A stretch of DNA of 64,000 nucleotides from the NCBI RefSeq assembly GCF_013414195.1, contig NZ_JAATTV010000002.1, positions 1 through 64,000 on the forward strand, read 5' to 3'. Positions 36,463 through 44,095 of the stretch are shown here, piece by piece (the stretch's first letter is position 1; each line of letters opens with the position of its first letter). The notes beneath the pieces are model-generated. The model saw only the letters and a program-made list of their open reading frames with translations. It was not told the origin of the DNA and made no database searches. A program made the position numbers and the translations under genes. The stretch comes from Psychrobacter sp. BI730. GTDB lineage: Bacteria; Pseudomonadota; Gammaproteobacteria; Pseudomonadales; Moraxellaceae.

Positions 36463-36795
36463 CTAGTCGTCTAACAAATCCATTTGCTTAGCTGCTTCAT
36501 AGATACCGTTTGAGCGGTTACCTGTGCGGCAAAAAATCAGCATTGGCTGCTCAGCTTGATTAAAGAAATCTGCAAACGTTTCAACGTGAGTTTGATTTAG
36601 CTCATTACCTGCAAAAGAAATCTCTTTATAAGCAAGACCAGCTTCTTTGGCGGCTGCTTCGATTTCGGCACTGGTTGGCTGATTTGGCTCTTCACCATCA
36701 GGACGGTTGTTAATAATGGTTTTGAAACCATTTTCGGCAATCATAGGCACTTGGTCAGGCGTGATTTGTCCGGTAAAGCTAACTTCATGGCTCAT
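36463..36795 (-). CDS. DUF442 (TIGR01244-type) sulfur-transfer/phosphatase-like protein
   Basis: A 110-residue protein of the DUF442 family, whose fold is that of dual-specificity phosphatases and which is fused to persulfide dioxygenases in BigR operons (Blh). The active-site loop is LIFCRTGNRS near residue 90. Earlier family words are GFKTIINNRPDGEEPNQP and an AYKEISFAG strand. AAGGAGCTC precedes the ATG. It likely acts as a rhodanese-like sulfur transferase in persulfide handling, given the ETHE1-type gene and BigR-type repressor 3 kb away. It lies 64 bases downstream of a paralogue on the same strand. Confidence 0.82.
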   Translation of the reverse strand: MSHEVSFTGQITPDQVPMIAENGFKTIINNRPDGEEPNQPTSAEIEAAAKEAGLAYKEISFAGNELNQTHVETFADFFNQAEQPMLIFCRTGNRSNGIYEAAKQMDLLDD

Positions 36796-36859
36796 AAGAG
36801 CTCCTTGTTTTTATTGGTGTTGTTGGGTTTATAAAACGTGTTAGTTCGAGCTATGGTTG

Positions 36860-37186
36860 TTATAACAGACCCTGCATCAATGCGCTTTGGTATAGTAGCT
36901 TGGCACGTGCACCAGTGCCACAAAACATTAATATAGGCTTGGGCATGGAGTGATAGAAATCGGCAAACTGCTCGACCGTCAGCATACTTAAGCGCTCATC
37001 ATCAAACGGCAGATGCTGATACGCTAGGTTTGCCTGTTCGGTAGCCGTTGCCAAATCGCAGCTATTAGGCTGTGTCTCAATCTCGGCATCTGGCCGAATA
37101 TTAAGCACTGAACGATAACCAAGCTCAGCAATCTTAACGCATTGACTTGGATATATTTGCTTATAAATCGTTAAATCATCGGTCAT
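36860..37186 (-). CDS. Second, divergent DUF442 protein
   Basis: A 108-residue paralogue of the next gene, sharing GYRSVLNIRPDAE, LAYQHLPFD and the TVEQFADFYH helix. The active loop reads LMFCGTGARAK instead of CRTGNRS: the Cys is kept, but the Arg after it becomes Gly and the Ser after the last Arg becomes Ala, so activity may differ. It has probably arisen by duplication. Upstream lie 236 bases to the SulP gene stop. Confidence 0.72.
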   Translation of the reverse strand: MTDDLTIYKQIYPSQCVKIAELGYRSVLNIRPDAEIETQPNSCDLATATEQANLAYQHLPFDDERLSMLTVEQFADFYHSMPKPILMFCGTGARAKLLYQSALMQGLL

Positions 37187-37422
37187 AAAATAGATTCAGT
37201 TATATTTGTTAAGGTATATTTATTATTGAAGGTTAGGCTAAGAATATCAAAAGACTATAAATCAGCATTTTTTAGGCCGATTTCTAGGTTAATTGATTCC
37301 TTATTTAGTGCGTCTAGCATAACACAGGCGCTATCATAGCGATATTGTGTTGTAGGCGACAATAGTAATTGAGGTTGAGCGAAATTAATGTATCAGCAAC
37401 TTTGTTGTGGTCAAAATATAGA

Positions 37423-39126
37423 TTACTTTAACGCATCGACAGCATCTAAGGTGCTTAGATAGACTTGTCCTGATAGCTCGCTAATCAATGGGGTGTGACC
37501 GATGATGTCCATTACAGGACCTTTGATAAAGCTAAAATGTAAGCGCTTGTTCTGTAACGCCAACTCGTGGTTTAGGGTGCAAAGCATTTCTTGGGCGGTC
37601 AGATCTATATGATTGACGGCGGCCATAATCAAGATAATTTCATTGGCATCGGGATATTGCTGCATGGCATTGAGGATGCGTCGATGTACAGATTCACTAT
37701 TACCAAAGAACAAACTCTCATCGATACGTAACATCAATAAGTTGTCAAAAGTTACGACGTCATGGCGATTGATATTACGAAAATGCCCTGTACCGCCCAA
37801 TTGCCCAACGACAGCCACGTGTGGCTTACTTGACTGCCAGATGAGACTGGCAAATGACACCATGAGACCAATGACCAGCCCCGTGTTTAGACCAAATATA
37901 AGCACACCGACGAACGCGGCCAAAAAGCTAGCACCATCTAAGCGATCACGCTGCCATGCAGATTTCAACGTCGCAATATCTATCAGGCCAATGATAGAGG
38001 CCATGATAGTTGCGCCCAGTAGTGCATAGGGTAGTGGGGCAAGTACATTGCTAAAGGCTATAAGCGCGGCAATCATTACCAGTACGGTGACGAGACTGGC
38101 AAGTGGTGTCTTCGCGCCTGAATCGGCATTGATAGCCGTACGCGAAAATCCACCCGCAACCGCAAAACTTTGGAACAGTCCACCAGACAGATTGGCTAGC
38201 CCAAGTCCAGTCAGTTCACGATTGGCATCAAAGCTCTCACCACGCAAGCGAGCATAGGTACTGGCAACTGAACTGCTCGACACAAATACGATCAGTGCCA
38301 TCAATCCTGCGGTTGGCAAGAGTTTCAGCGCCTCTTGTAGGTCTGAGATATGCGGTAACGTAAAGCTCGGCAGCCCTTGTGGAATACGACCGATGGTCGC
38401 GACACCATGTGTGCTCCAATGCAGTGCCATACTGAGTACGATAGCAATGCCAAGTAAAATAAGCGGGAATAAGCGCTCTGCCCATTTGGCATACGACGAT
38501 GATAGCCACGTCTGCCATATCCACTCACTTGCATAGCGATTGGCAACCAATAGTGCAAATGCGGTAATACCGATAGCTAAGGTCAATGGATGCAGCTGGC
38601 TGGCATAGCGTTGCATGGTAGATAAATACCCAATCAAACTATTGCCAGTGACCGGAATGTCTGTCAGATATTTGAGCTGACTGACAAATATAAGGACCGC
38701 TGCACCGCTTACAAAGCCTGCGGACACGCCGCGACTAATAAACTGCATGATCCAGCCAAGTTTTAATCTGCCTGCTATCCACAGCAGTGCACCTACCATC
38801 AGTGCTAATAAGCTGGCCATCAGTGCATATTGTTCAGTACCTTGCTCAGCATAAGGCAGTAGGCCACTGGCGGTCATGATGGCGGTAATAGCAACCGGCC
38901 CTACAGCTTGTACATTGCTAGAGCCGAGCCACGCATAAACGAGGACAGGTACGATCGCTGCATACAGCCCATACACAGGCGGTAATCCTGCAAGTACGGC
39001 ATAGCCTAAGCTCTGCGGTATGACCAATACGCCCACCACAAGCCCTGCGACAAGATCGGTCGGTAACGCTGTAAGCTGGTATTGGCGCAGCCAAGCTGGA
39101 ATCAGACGAGCGACGATAGAGGACAT
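37423..39126 (-). CDS. SulP-family anion permease with STAS domain
   Basis: This inner-membrane anion transporter usually carries sulfate, bicarbonate or similar ions. The SulP signature is VLVIPQSLGYAVLAGLPPVYGLYAA near residues 33-57. About eleven to twelve helices follow to about 415, then a cytosolic STAS domain (about 430-565, DEIILIMAAVNHIDLTAQEML). The length of 567 is typical. The start is uncertain: ATG 39126 is given, but GTG 39138 in frame is possible and no strong ribosome binding site is visible. It lies 46 bases downstream of the ArsR-type regulator gene on the same strand, so the two may be co-transcribed. Confidence 0.9.
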   Translation of the reverse strand: MSSIVARLIPAWLRQYQLTALPTDLVAGLVVGVLVIPQSLGYAVLAGLPPVYGLYAAIVPVLVYAWLGSSNVQAVGPVAITAIMTASGLLPYAEQGTEQYALMASLLALMVGALLWIAGRLKLGWIMQFISRGVSAGFVSGAAVLIFVSQLKYLTDIPVTGNSLIGYLSTMQRYASQLHPLTLAIGITAFALLVANRYASEWIWQTWLSSSYAKWAERLFPLILLGIAIVLSMALHWSTHGVATIGRIPQGLPSFTLPHISDLQEALKLLPTAGLMALIVFVSSSSVASTYARLRGESFDANRELTGLGLANLSGGLFQSFAVAGGFSRTAINADSGAKTPLASLVTVLVMIAALIAFSNVLAPLPYALLGATIMASIIGLIDIATLKSAWQRDRLDGASFLAAFVGVLIFGLNTGLVIGLMVSFASLIWQSSKPHVAVVGQLGGTGHFRNINRHDVVTFDNLLMLRIDESLFFGNSESVHRRILNAMQQYPDANEIILIMAAVNHIDLTAQEMLCTLNHELALQNKRLHFSFIKGPVMDIIGHTPLISELSGQVYLSTLDAVDALK

Positions 39127-39172
39127 ATCAATCACCACAGTAGATAGTACAAATAATTAGGCGAGGGCGGCG

Positions 39173-39562
39173 TTATTCTGCTTTGGCACAAAAACGTTGA
39201 TACAGTAGATCGAGTACAGCTAGGGCATCCTCGCTTGCGATACTATAGTAAATTTGCTTACCTTCGCGGCGTGTGGCGACCAGCTCGTCTTTACGCAATA
39301 TACCCAATTGCTGCGATAAGCTCGGCTGCCCAACCCCGACCAAGTCTTCCAGCTCACCGACGCAATATTCACCTTGGGTCAATTGACAGAGAAGAAGTAG
39401 GCGATCGGGGTGCGATAACGACTTTAGTAGTTGGCTGGCTTGTAGCGATGCTTGCTGCATTTGCTTGGCAAGATCGGCAGGTACTAAATCTGCAGTATCA
39501 GATGACCCATCGTCAGTGGTACTGCGAGTAGGTGTACCTTCGGCTGAAATAGAAGTAGTCAG
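39173..39562 (-). CDS. ArsR-family regulator of BigR/SqrR persulfide-sensing type
   Basis: This winged-helix repressor contains LSHPDRLLLLCQLTQGE, the recognition helix region QPSLSQQLGILRKDELV and the wing RREGKQIYYSI. Counting from ATG 39460, Cys 25 and Cys 91 are 66 residues apart, exactly the spacing of the persulfide-sensing pair in SqrR (C41/C107) and BigR (C42/C108). The start is not settled. ATG 39460 has no ribosome binding site, whereas a CTG at 39562 in the same open frame has AAGGA 7 bases upstream and would add 34 residues; I list the longer form. It is divergent from the ETHE1-type gene and sits upstream of SulP. Confidence 0.8.
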   Translation of the reverse strand: MTTSISAEGTPTRSTTDDGSSDTADLVPADLAKQMQQASLQASQLLKSLSHPDRLLLLCQLTQGEYCVGELEDLVGVGQPSLSQQLGILRKDELVATRREGKQIYYSIASEDALAVLDLLYQRFCAKAE

Positions 39563-39670
39563 AACAAATTCCTTACATTAGATGGTAACAAATGCCATGA
39601 TGTTTTGAACAATATATAGTTGATTATCAATGATATCACGCCACATAGCAAGTTATCATTAATTACATTA

Positions 39671-39691
39671 TATAAATTGATAAATTGTATA
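39671..39691. promoter_or_regulatory. Possible operator of the BigR-type repressor
   Basis: TATAAATTGATAAATTGTATA is an imperfect AT-rich palindrome in the divergent spacer between the repressor and the persulfide dioxygenase gene, the place where BigR-type repressors bind. Composition alone could produce such a match, so this is tentative. Confidence 0.35.
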
Positions 39692-39838
39692 GTGGTTGTT
39701 ATATTGGTGGCATCAGATAAGTTGTAGGAACGCATTATATACGACTGAATATCATACTTAAGGGTTAATTAAAGATAAAAATTCCTATAACCAAAATATG
39801 TATAAATAACTTATGTATAAATAATTGAAGAGGCCGCC

Positions 39839-40705
39839 ATGCAAGTTCATTCTTTTTTAGATAACGATACAGAAACCTATACCCACGTACTTGCTGATAC
39901 TGAGCAAAAATTATGCGCCATTGTCGATCCTGTATTGAACTTCGATGCTAAGTCAGGCCGAACCAATACCAGCAGTGTCGATGAAGTGATTGAGTTTGTA
40001 CGTGAGCAGGATTGGACGCTCAAGTATATTATCGAGACCCATGCGCATGCAGATCATTTATCAGCGGCCATCCATGTAAAAGAAAGCCTTGGCGGACAAT
40101 TAGTCATCGGTCAGCATATCACCGAAGTACAAAAAATCTTTAAGCAAATTTTTAATTTTGACACTAGTTTCCGCACTGATGCCAGCCAGTTTGATATTTT
40201 AACAGATGAAGGCGAGACCTTAGAGCTTGGCAATATTACTATCACTGCGATGTATGTACCTGGTCATACACGTGCCGATATGGCCTATCTAGCCGCTGAT
40301 AATGAGAAAACAGTGGTATTCGTTGGAGATACGTTGTTTGCGCCTGATGTCGGTACAGCGCGCTGTGATTTCCCTGGTGGCGATGCCAAAACGCTTTATC
40401 AGTCTATTCAGAAGCTGCTAGCACTTCCTGAAGATACCATCATGTATCTGTGTCATGATTATCCGAGCAAAGGTCGTCAGCACTGCCCAACGACGACAGT
40501 AGCCGCACAAAAACTAGAAAACATCCATGTCAAAGACAGTATAAACGAAGCAGAGTTTGTGCAGATGCGTGAGCGCCGTGATTCGACTCTAGATATGCCT
40601 CGCCTTATCATTCCCGCTGTACAAATCAATATCGATGCCGGACGCTTTCCAGAAACAGAAGATAATGGTACGCGTTATTTGAAAGTACCTATTAACGCTT
40701 TGTAG
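39839..40705 (+). CDS. ETHE1-type metallo-beta-lactamase-fold persulfide dioxygenase
   Basis: The predicted iron(II) dioxygenase oxidises glutathione persulfide to sulfite. The metal motif is THAHADHLSAA with His 68, His 70, Asp 72 and His 73; later metal ligands lie in VPGHTRAD and FVGDTLFAPDVGTARCDFPGG, and in YLCHDYPSKGR. The 288 residues match the Blh/type III persulfide dioxygenases of BigR operons better than short ETHE1 (about 250). GAAGAGGCCGCC precedes the ATG. It is divergent from the BigR-type repressor. Here the DUF442 domain, fused in some homologues, is encoded separately. Confidence 0.88.
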   Translation: MQVHSFLDNDTETYTHVLADTEQKLCAIVDPVLNFDAKSGRTNTSSVDEVIEFVREQDWTLKYIIETHAHADHLSAAIHVKESLGGQLVIGQHITEVQKIFKQIFNFDTSFRTDASQFDILTDEGETLELGNITITAMYVPGHTRADMAYLAADNEKTVVFVGDTLFAPDVGTARCDFPGGDAKTLYQSIQKLLALPEDTIMYLCHDYPSKGRQHCPTTTVAAQKLENIHVKDSINEAEFVQMRERRDSTLDMPRLIIPAVQINIDAGRFPETEDNGTRYLKVPINAL

Positions 40706-40820
40706 TCAAGCTGCTACAGAAAAGGCAAAACTATGATCAATCAACTATGAGTCAATAGTCATTAACTTGATAGGATTTGATCTCAAATATTATCGCTTTT
40801 ATCATTTCAAGGAATTTATT

Positions 40821-41009
40821 ATGAAAGTTAATGTAGGTCGTGCCGATAGAACATTACGTGTTGTGGCTGGTCTCATAATCATTGCCTTAGGTTTTTATTA
40901 TCAAAGCCTATGGGGTATCGTTGGCTTAATTCCTCTGTTTACTGGTTTATTCCGCTCATGCGCGCTTTATTCGATACTCGGTATCAATACGTGCAAGCGT
41001 CAGTCGTAA
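40821..41009 (+). CDS. DUF2892 small membrane protein
   Basis: A 62-residue protein beginning MKVNVGRADRTLRVVAG, the standard DUF2892 opening, with two hydrophobic helices (about 13-30 and 33-45) and a C-terminal CALYSILGINTCK. The same module forms the membrane tail of rhodanese YgaP, so sulfur metabolism is a consistent setting. AAGGAA lies 8 bases before ATG 40821; the earlier in-frame start at 40767 lacks one. It is probably in one transcript with the dioxygenase gene 115 bases upstream. Confidence 0.85.
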   Translation: MKVNVGRADRTLRVVAGLIIIALGFYYQSLWGIVGLIPLFTGLFRSCALYSILGINTCKRQS

Positions 41010-41084
41010 GCGTATTTATTTACTGTATTTTTGTGCAATCAGTAATAGACTAAAGATAACGTTGAATATAGTGATGAGTGGTAT

Positions 41085-41705
41085 ATGAACCCTTACGAGC
41101 GCTATGTGTTGCCAAAGATGATAGATATTGCCTGTAGTACGGGCAATGTAATGAAAGCACGTTCTAAAATTGTTCCGCAAGCGCTCGGTAACGTGTTGGA
41201 GATTGGCATTGGCAGCGGTTTGAATTTGCAGTTTTATGATGCTAATGAAGTCTCTTCTATTATCGGTGTGGATCCAGCGGCTCAGATGCAGTCGCTGGCT
41301 CGTGAGCGTGCAGCTGACATTGGCATTCCGGTTGAAGTGATAGCCGTCGATTTACAAGGTATTCATGCTGATGCAGATCAATTTGATACGATTGTAATGA
41401 CTTTTACTTTGTGCAGTATTGATGACCCAGTAGCCGCGCTCCGAGAAATGGCGCGCGTGCTAAAACCTAGCGGTCGCTTACTATTTTGTGAGCATGGACT
41501 GGCACCAGACTCTTCTGTTGAGCGTTGGCAGCATCGATTGACGCCTTTCTGGAAACCTATAGCAGGTGGCTGTCATTTAAATCGCGATATTCCGGCGCTT
41601 ATTAGAGAAGGTGGTTTTGCTATTGATGAATTGAGCGAAGCGTATTTGCCCGGCCCAAGACCAATGAGCTATGTGTATAGCGGTGTGGCACAGCAATTGG
41701 CATAA
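41085..41705 (+). CDS. METTL7-like class I methyltransferase
   Basis: The AdoMet-binding loop VLEIGIGSGLNLQFY (about 38-52), acidic IIGVDP, then TIVMTFTLCSIDDP and LKPSGRLLFCEHG are followed by AGGCHLNRD. This succession (GTG/NFKFY, TLVLCSV, FMEH, GCNLTR) is that of the METTL7/TMT1 family, whose animal members methylate hydrogen sulfide and other thiols. The 206 residues fit. It starts 75 bases after the DUF2892 gene in the reactive-sulfur locus, so a thiol substrate is attractive, but it could also be a lipid or quinone methyltransferase. Confidence 0.75.
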   Translation: MNPYERYVLPKMIDIACSTGNVMKARSKIVPQALGNVLEIGIGSGLNLQFYDANEVSSIIGVDPAAQMQSLARERAADIGIPVEVIAVDLQGIHADADQFDTIVMTFTLCSIDDPVAALREMARVLKPSGRLLFCEHGLAPDSSVERWQHRLTPFWKPIAGGCHLNRDIPALIREGGFAIDELSEAYLPGPRPMSYVYSGVAQQLA

Positions 41706-41828
41706 AAGATGAGCATAATTAACTATGCTAAAATTATTCATGTAATCAATCAACGTAACTAGCTTTTATATAAAATGGTTCATGAACAGTATTTGAAATA
41801 ACAAAATAATTAGAATAGGAATTAAATA

Positions 41829-42266
41829 ATGAGTGAGCAAAGTTTTCATCTAGTATGCCCACATTGCCGAGCAACCAACCGTGTACCTGCTGCACGATTG
41901 AGCGCTGCGCCAAAATGCGGTAAATGTGGTCAGCCATTATTGACTGCCAGTCCGCATGAGCTAAATGCGCAAACAGCCAATAAGGTTATCCAAAAGAACG
42001 ATGTGCTGACTATCGTGGATTTTTGGGCGAGCTGGTGTCAGCCTTGTATTATGATGGCGCCAGAGTTCAAGAGCGCTGCTAGTCAATTGCCACAGGTGGT
42101 CTTTGTTAAAGTTCAAACGGATAAATACGAGCAGGCAGCCGCGCCTTACAATATTCGCAGCTTACCAACGATGGTTGCTTTTAGAAATGGTAAGGAAGTC
42201 GCTCGACAATCAGGCGCGCTACCAAGTCATCAAATCATCCAGTGGGTGCAAAGCTTGCAGTCGTAA
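41829..42266 (+). CDS. trxC: Thioredoxin 2 (TrxC) with zinc-binding N-terminus and WCQPC site
   Basis: The N-terminal zinc ribbon has Cys 10, 13, 30 and 33 (CPHC and CGKC), the mark of TrxC. The thioredoxin domain follows with active site WASWCQPC (Cys 70 and 73); the common Gly of WCGPC is Gln here. Conserved YNIRSLPTMVAFRNG with the cis-Pro is present. The 145 residues are standard. Gln in the active site should shift redox potential, though no direction can be claimed. It is 123 bases after the methyltransferase gene, with a terminator behind it. Confidence 0.92.
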   Translation: MSEQSFHLVCPHCRATNRVPAARLSAAPKCGKCGQPLLTASPHELNAQTANKVIQKNDVLTIVDFWASWCQPCIMMAPEFKSAASQLPQVVFVKVQTDKYEQAAAPYNIRSLPTMVAFRNGKEVARQSGALPSHQIIQWVQSLQS

Positions 42267-42343
42267 TATGAGCCAGATAAGACTGCTTATCATCCAAGCC
42301 ATTTATCCAAATACTTATGTTTTCTTATAAAAACCGTAGCAAT

Positions 42344-42380
42344 AAAAAAGCCAATATGCGATCTGCATATTGGCTTTTTT
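42344..42380 (+). terminator. Intrinsic terminator of trxC
   Basis: AAGCCAATATGC pairs with GCATATTGGCTT, followed by six T; the A-run on the left lets it also work for the convergent lipoprotein gene. Confidence 0.9.
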
Positions 42381-42452
42381 GCTATGCCATGTACTATTTT
42401 ACGGTGTCATACACTATCTTAGTCGTTCAGAGAGCCTTGCACTTGCTTAAGC

Positions 42453-42848
42453 TTATTCACCATAAATCTTGATACCATTGGCAAAGCTACAACGCTGAAT
42501 GCGCGCCGACTGGACAATTGCATCACGCTCACCATAGAGACGCGATAATTTTGCATCGCGTGCTTTGGTATTGTTGCTCTTGCCTAGACCAAAGCTGATA
42601 TTCGGCGAGATACCCCAGCGTCCGGCAGAGACACCAACACCGACGCCTGATGCCGATAGGGTAGATTGCTCATTGCGAGCCGCTTCGACATAGCGGTTGA
42701 CGCGAGTGTACTCTTGGCCAAGTGCTTGGCAATTATAATTTTGATAAGTACTTGGCGGTACATATTGCGGGGTGATGTTACCAGTAGAGGCACAGCCTGA
42801 GAGCGCAAAAATGCCAGCTAGTAGTGTCGCTGTCGTAAACGTTTTCAT
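42453..42848 (-). CDS. Small lipoprotein of unknown function
   Basis: A 131-residue lipoprotein with signal peptide ending LSGC (Cys 19). Further Cys at about 39 and 119 could form a disulfide. The middle is Gly/Ser-rich (SASGVGVGVSAGRWGISP), and a charged helix follows (KARDAKLSRLYGERDAIVQSA). The pattern of a YNCQALGQEY start and a late RCSF is shared by many Acinetobacter/Psychrobacter lipoproteins without function. It is presumably in the outer membrane and is monocistronic. Confidence 0.75.
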   Translation of the reverse strand: MKTFTTATLLAGIFALSGCASTGNITPQYVPPSTYQNYNCQALGQEYTRVNRYVEAARNEQSTLSASGVGVGVSAGRWGISPNISFGLGKSNNTKARDAKLSRLYGERDAIVQSARIQRCSFANGIKIYGE

Positions 42849-43014
42849 AATGGCTCCAGTAGGCTAAGTGATTGTATTTATATCTATTTAAGATAGCAAA
42901 AATAGCGCAACTAAGATATTGAAAATCCATCGATGATGAAAAATTTTCGCATCATGTCATCAAAATATCGATAGCTTTCTAAAACGGTTATTTCTTAAAA
43001 CAAAAAATCGCCTA

Positions 43015-43374
43015 TTAAAATAAGTTTGCTGGCTTGGCAAAGGCAAGTATGACGATCCCGATATAGGCAACGGCAGCGATAAGAATACCTGTTTTTCTTT
43101 GCACAGGTGTCGCATCAACCTTAAACGCTTTGATACTTGAGCTAATAGCCGCGATAAGTAAGATAATTTTGGCAAACACCCACTGTACAGGAGCGTTGGC
43201 ACCCATCAATTGCATTAGCATCATTGCACCTGACAGGATAAGCAGGGCATAGATAATATGCGTGGCTATTTTGACCACACGTGGTGCGCGGCGGTCTGCG
43301 CTGAGTACTAAGTAACTTTGATATAAAAATAGCACAACAGTCAGCGCTGCCATCAGCATATGTAGATGTTTCAT
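43015..43374 (-). CDS. SirB-family four-helix membrane protein
   Basis: A 119-residue inner-membrane protein with four helices (about 5-23, 38-60, 64-84, 92-113) and the family word KHLHMLMAALTVVLFLYQ at the start. SirB proteins are often near regulators or BolA-type genes but have no known biochemical function. It lies 74 bases downstream of bolA on the same strand and may be co-transcribed. Confidence 0.8.
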   Translation of the reverse strand: MKHLHMLMAALTVVLFLYQSYLVLSADRRAPRVVKIATHIIYALLILSGAMMLMQLMGANAPVQWVFAKIILLIAAISSSIKAFKVDATPVQRKTGILIAAVAYIGIVILAFAKPANLF

Positions 43375-43448
43375 TGAATATTGCTCCCTCTAAAACTGCA
43401 GTGTATAGGCTAATTTAAAATATGTAGTTGCGATGCAAACATAATCGG

Positions 43449-43778
43449 CTATTTGTTTTGACCGGCACATAATGGACTCGCAGGGCTTTGACCTTGCCAT
43501 TCTGTCGGAGTATAGGCATGGATAGCGAGAGCATGTACTTGGCCGCCTTGTGAAGTGAGTAAAGGCGTGACTAAGCCGTATATCAGCTGATGACGCCCGA
43601 CCAGTCTTTTGCCGTCAAATGCATCGCTAACGATAGTGAGCTTAAAGTGGCTTTCTTTACCTTCAAAGTAACCGGCATGAGACATTGACTCATTAATCAG
43701 TTCGATATGCTGCGGCGCAAGCGCCTGTAATTCGGCATGAAGTGCGTCGGCAGTAGGTGTAGTAGGTGTGGTACTCAT
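43449..43778 (-). CDS. bolA: BolA-family protein
   Basis: BolA proteins bind monothiol glutaredoxins through an iron-sulfur cluster and affect envelope and stress genes. The fold is visible in ELINESMSHAGY, ESHFKLTIVSDAF and the conserved RLVGRHQLIYGL; the invariant His in VHALAIHAYTP is a likely cluster ligand. The 109 residues are typical. Tandem upstream genes are absent; sirB follows. Confidence 0.88.
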   Translation of the reverse strand: MSTTPTTPTADALHAELQALAPQHIELINESMSHAGYFEGKESHFKLTIVSDAFDGKRLVGRHQLIYGLVTPLLTSQGGQVHALAIHAYTPTEWQGQSPASPLCAGQNK

Positions 43779-43914
43779 AACAATCCTTCAGTGTGTTTTG
43801 CGCAATTTGATTGAGCAATCTGCAAATAATATTTATCGACATTATAACAGACACAATAAGTGGGATAGCGTGCGATTGCCAAATTGGACCAATTGCAAAC
43901 CCTGCTGATTACAG

Positions 43915-43978
43915 TGCTTATCAATTGCAATGCTTATCAACTGCAATGCTTATCAACTGCAATACTTGTCAATTATAA
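43915..43978. repeat. Tandem repeat of a 16-base unit, about four copies
   Basis: The unit TGCTTATCAACTGCAA occurs exactly at 43931-43946 and 43947-43962, with one change at 43915-43930 and several at 43963-43978. It lies between bolA and the M48 gene in non-coding DNA. Confidence 0.9.
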
Positions 43979-44002
43979 AACCTGGTATGTCTGGCTATAA
44001 CT

Positions 44003-44041
44003 AAAAAAGCAAAGCACAACGCTTTGGCTGTACTTTGCTTC
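44003..44041 (-). terminator. Intrinsic terminator of the M48 protease gene
   Basis: AAGCAAAG (44008-44015) and CTTTGCTT (44033-44040) pair; on the minus strand a run of six T follows. Confidence 0.8.
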
Positions 44042-44095
44042 TATGATATCTAAACACGTATTGCTAAAACGTAGGAGTAACTAATTCTCTACTTA

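Noticed and set aside
39618..39636. TTGATTATCAA near the repressor-dioxygenase spacer as an FNR site
   Set aside because: FNR sites need four bases between TTGAT and ATCAA; here there is one.
43915..43978. CRISPR-like array
   Set aside because: The 16-base units are directly adjacent with no spacers, so this is a simple tandem repeat.
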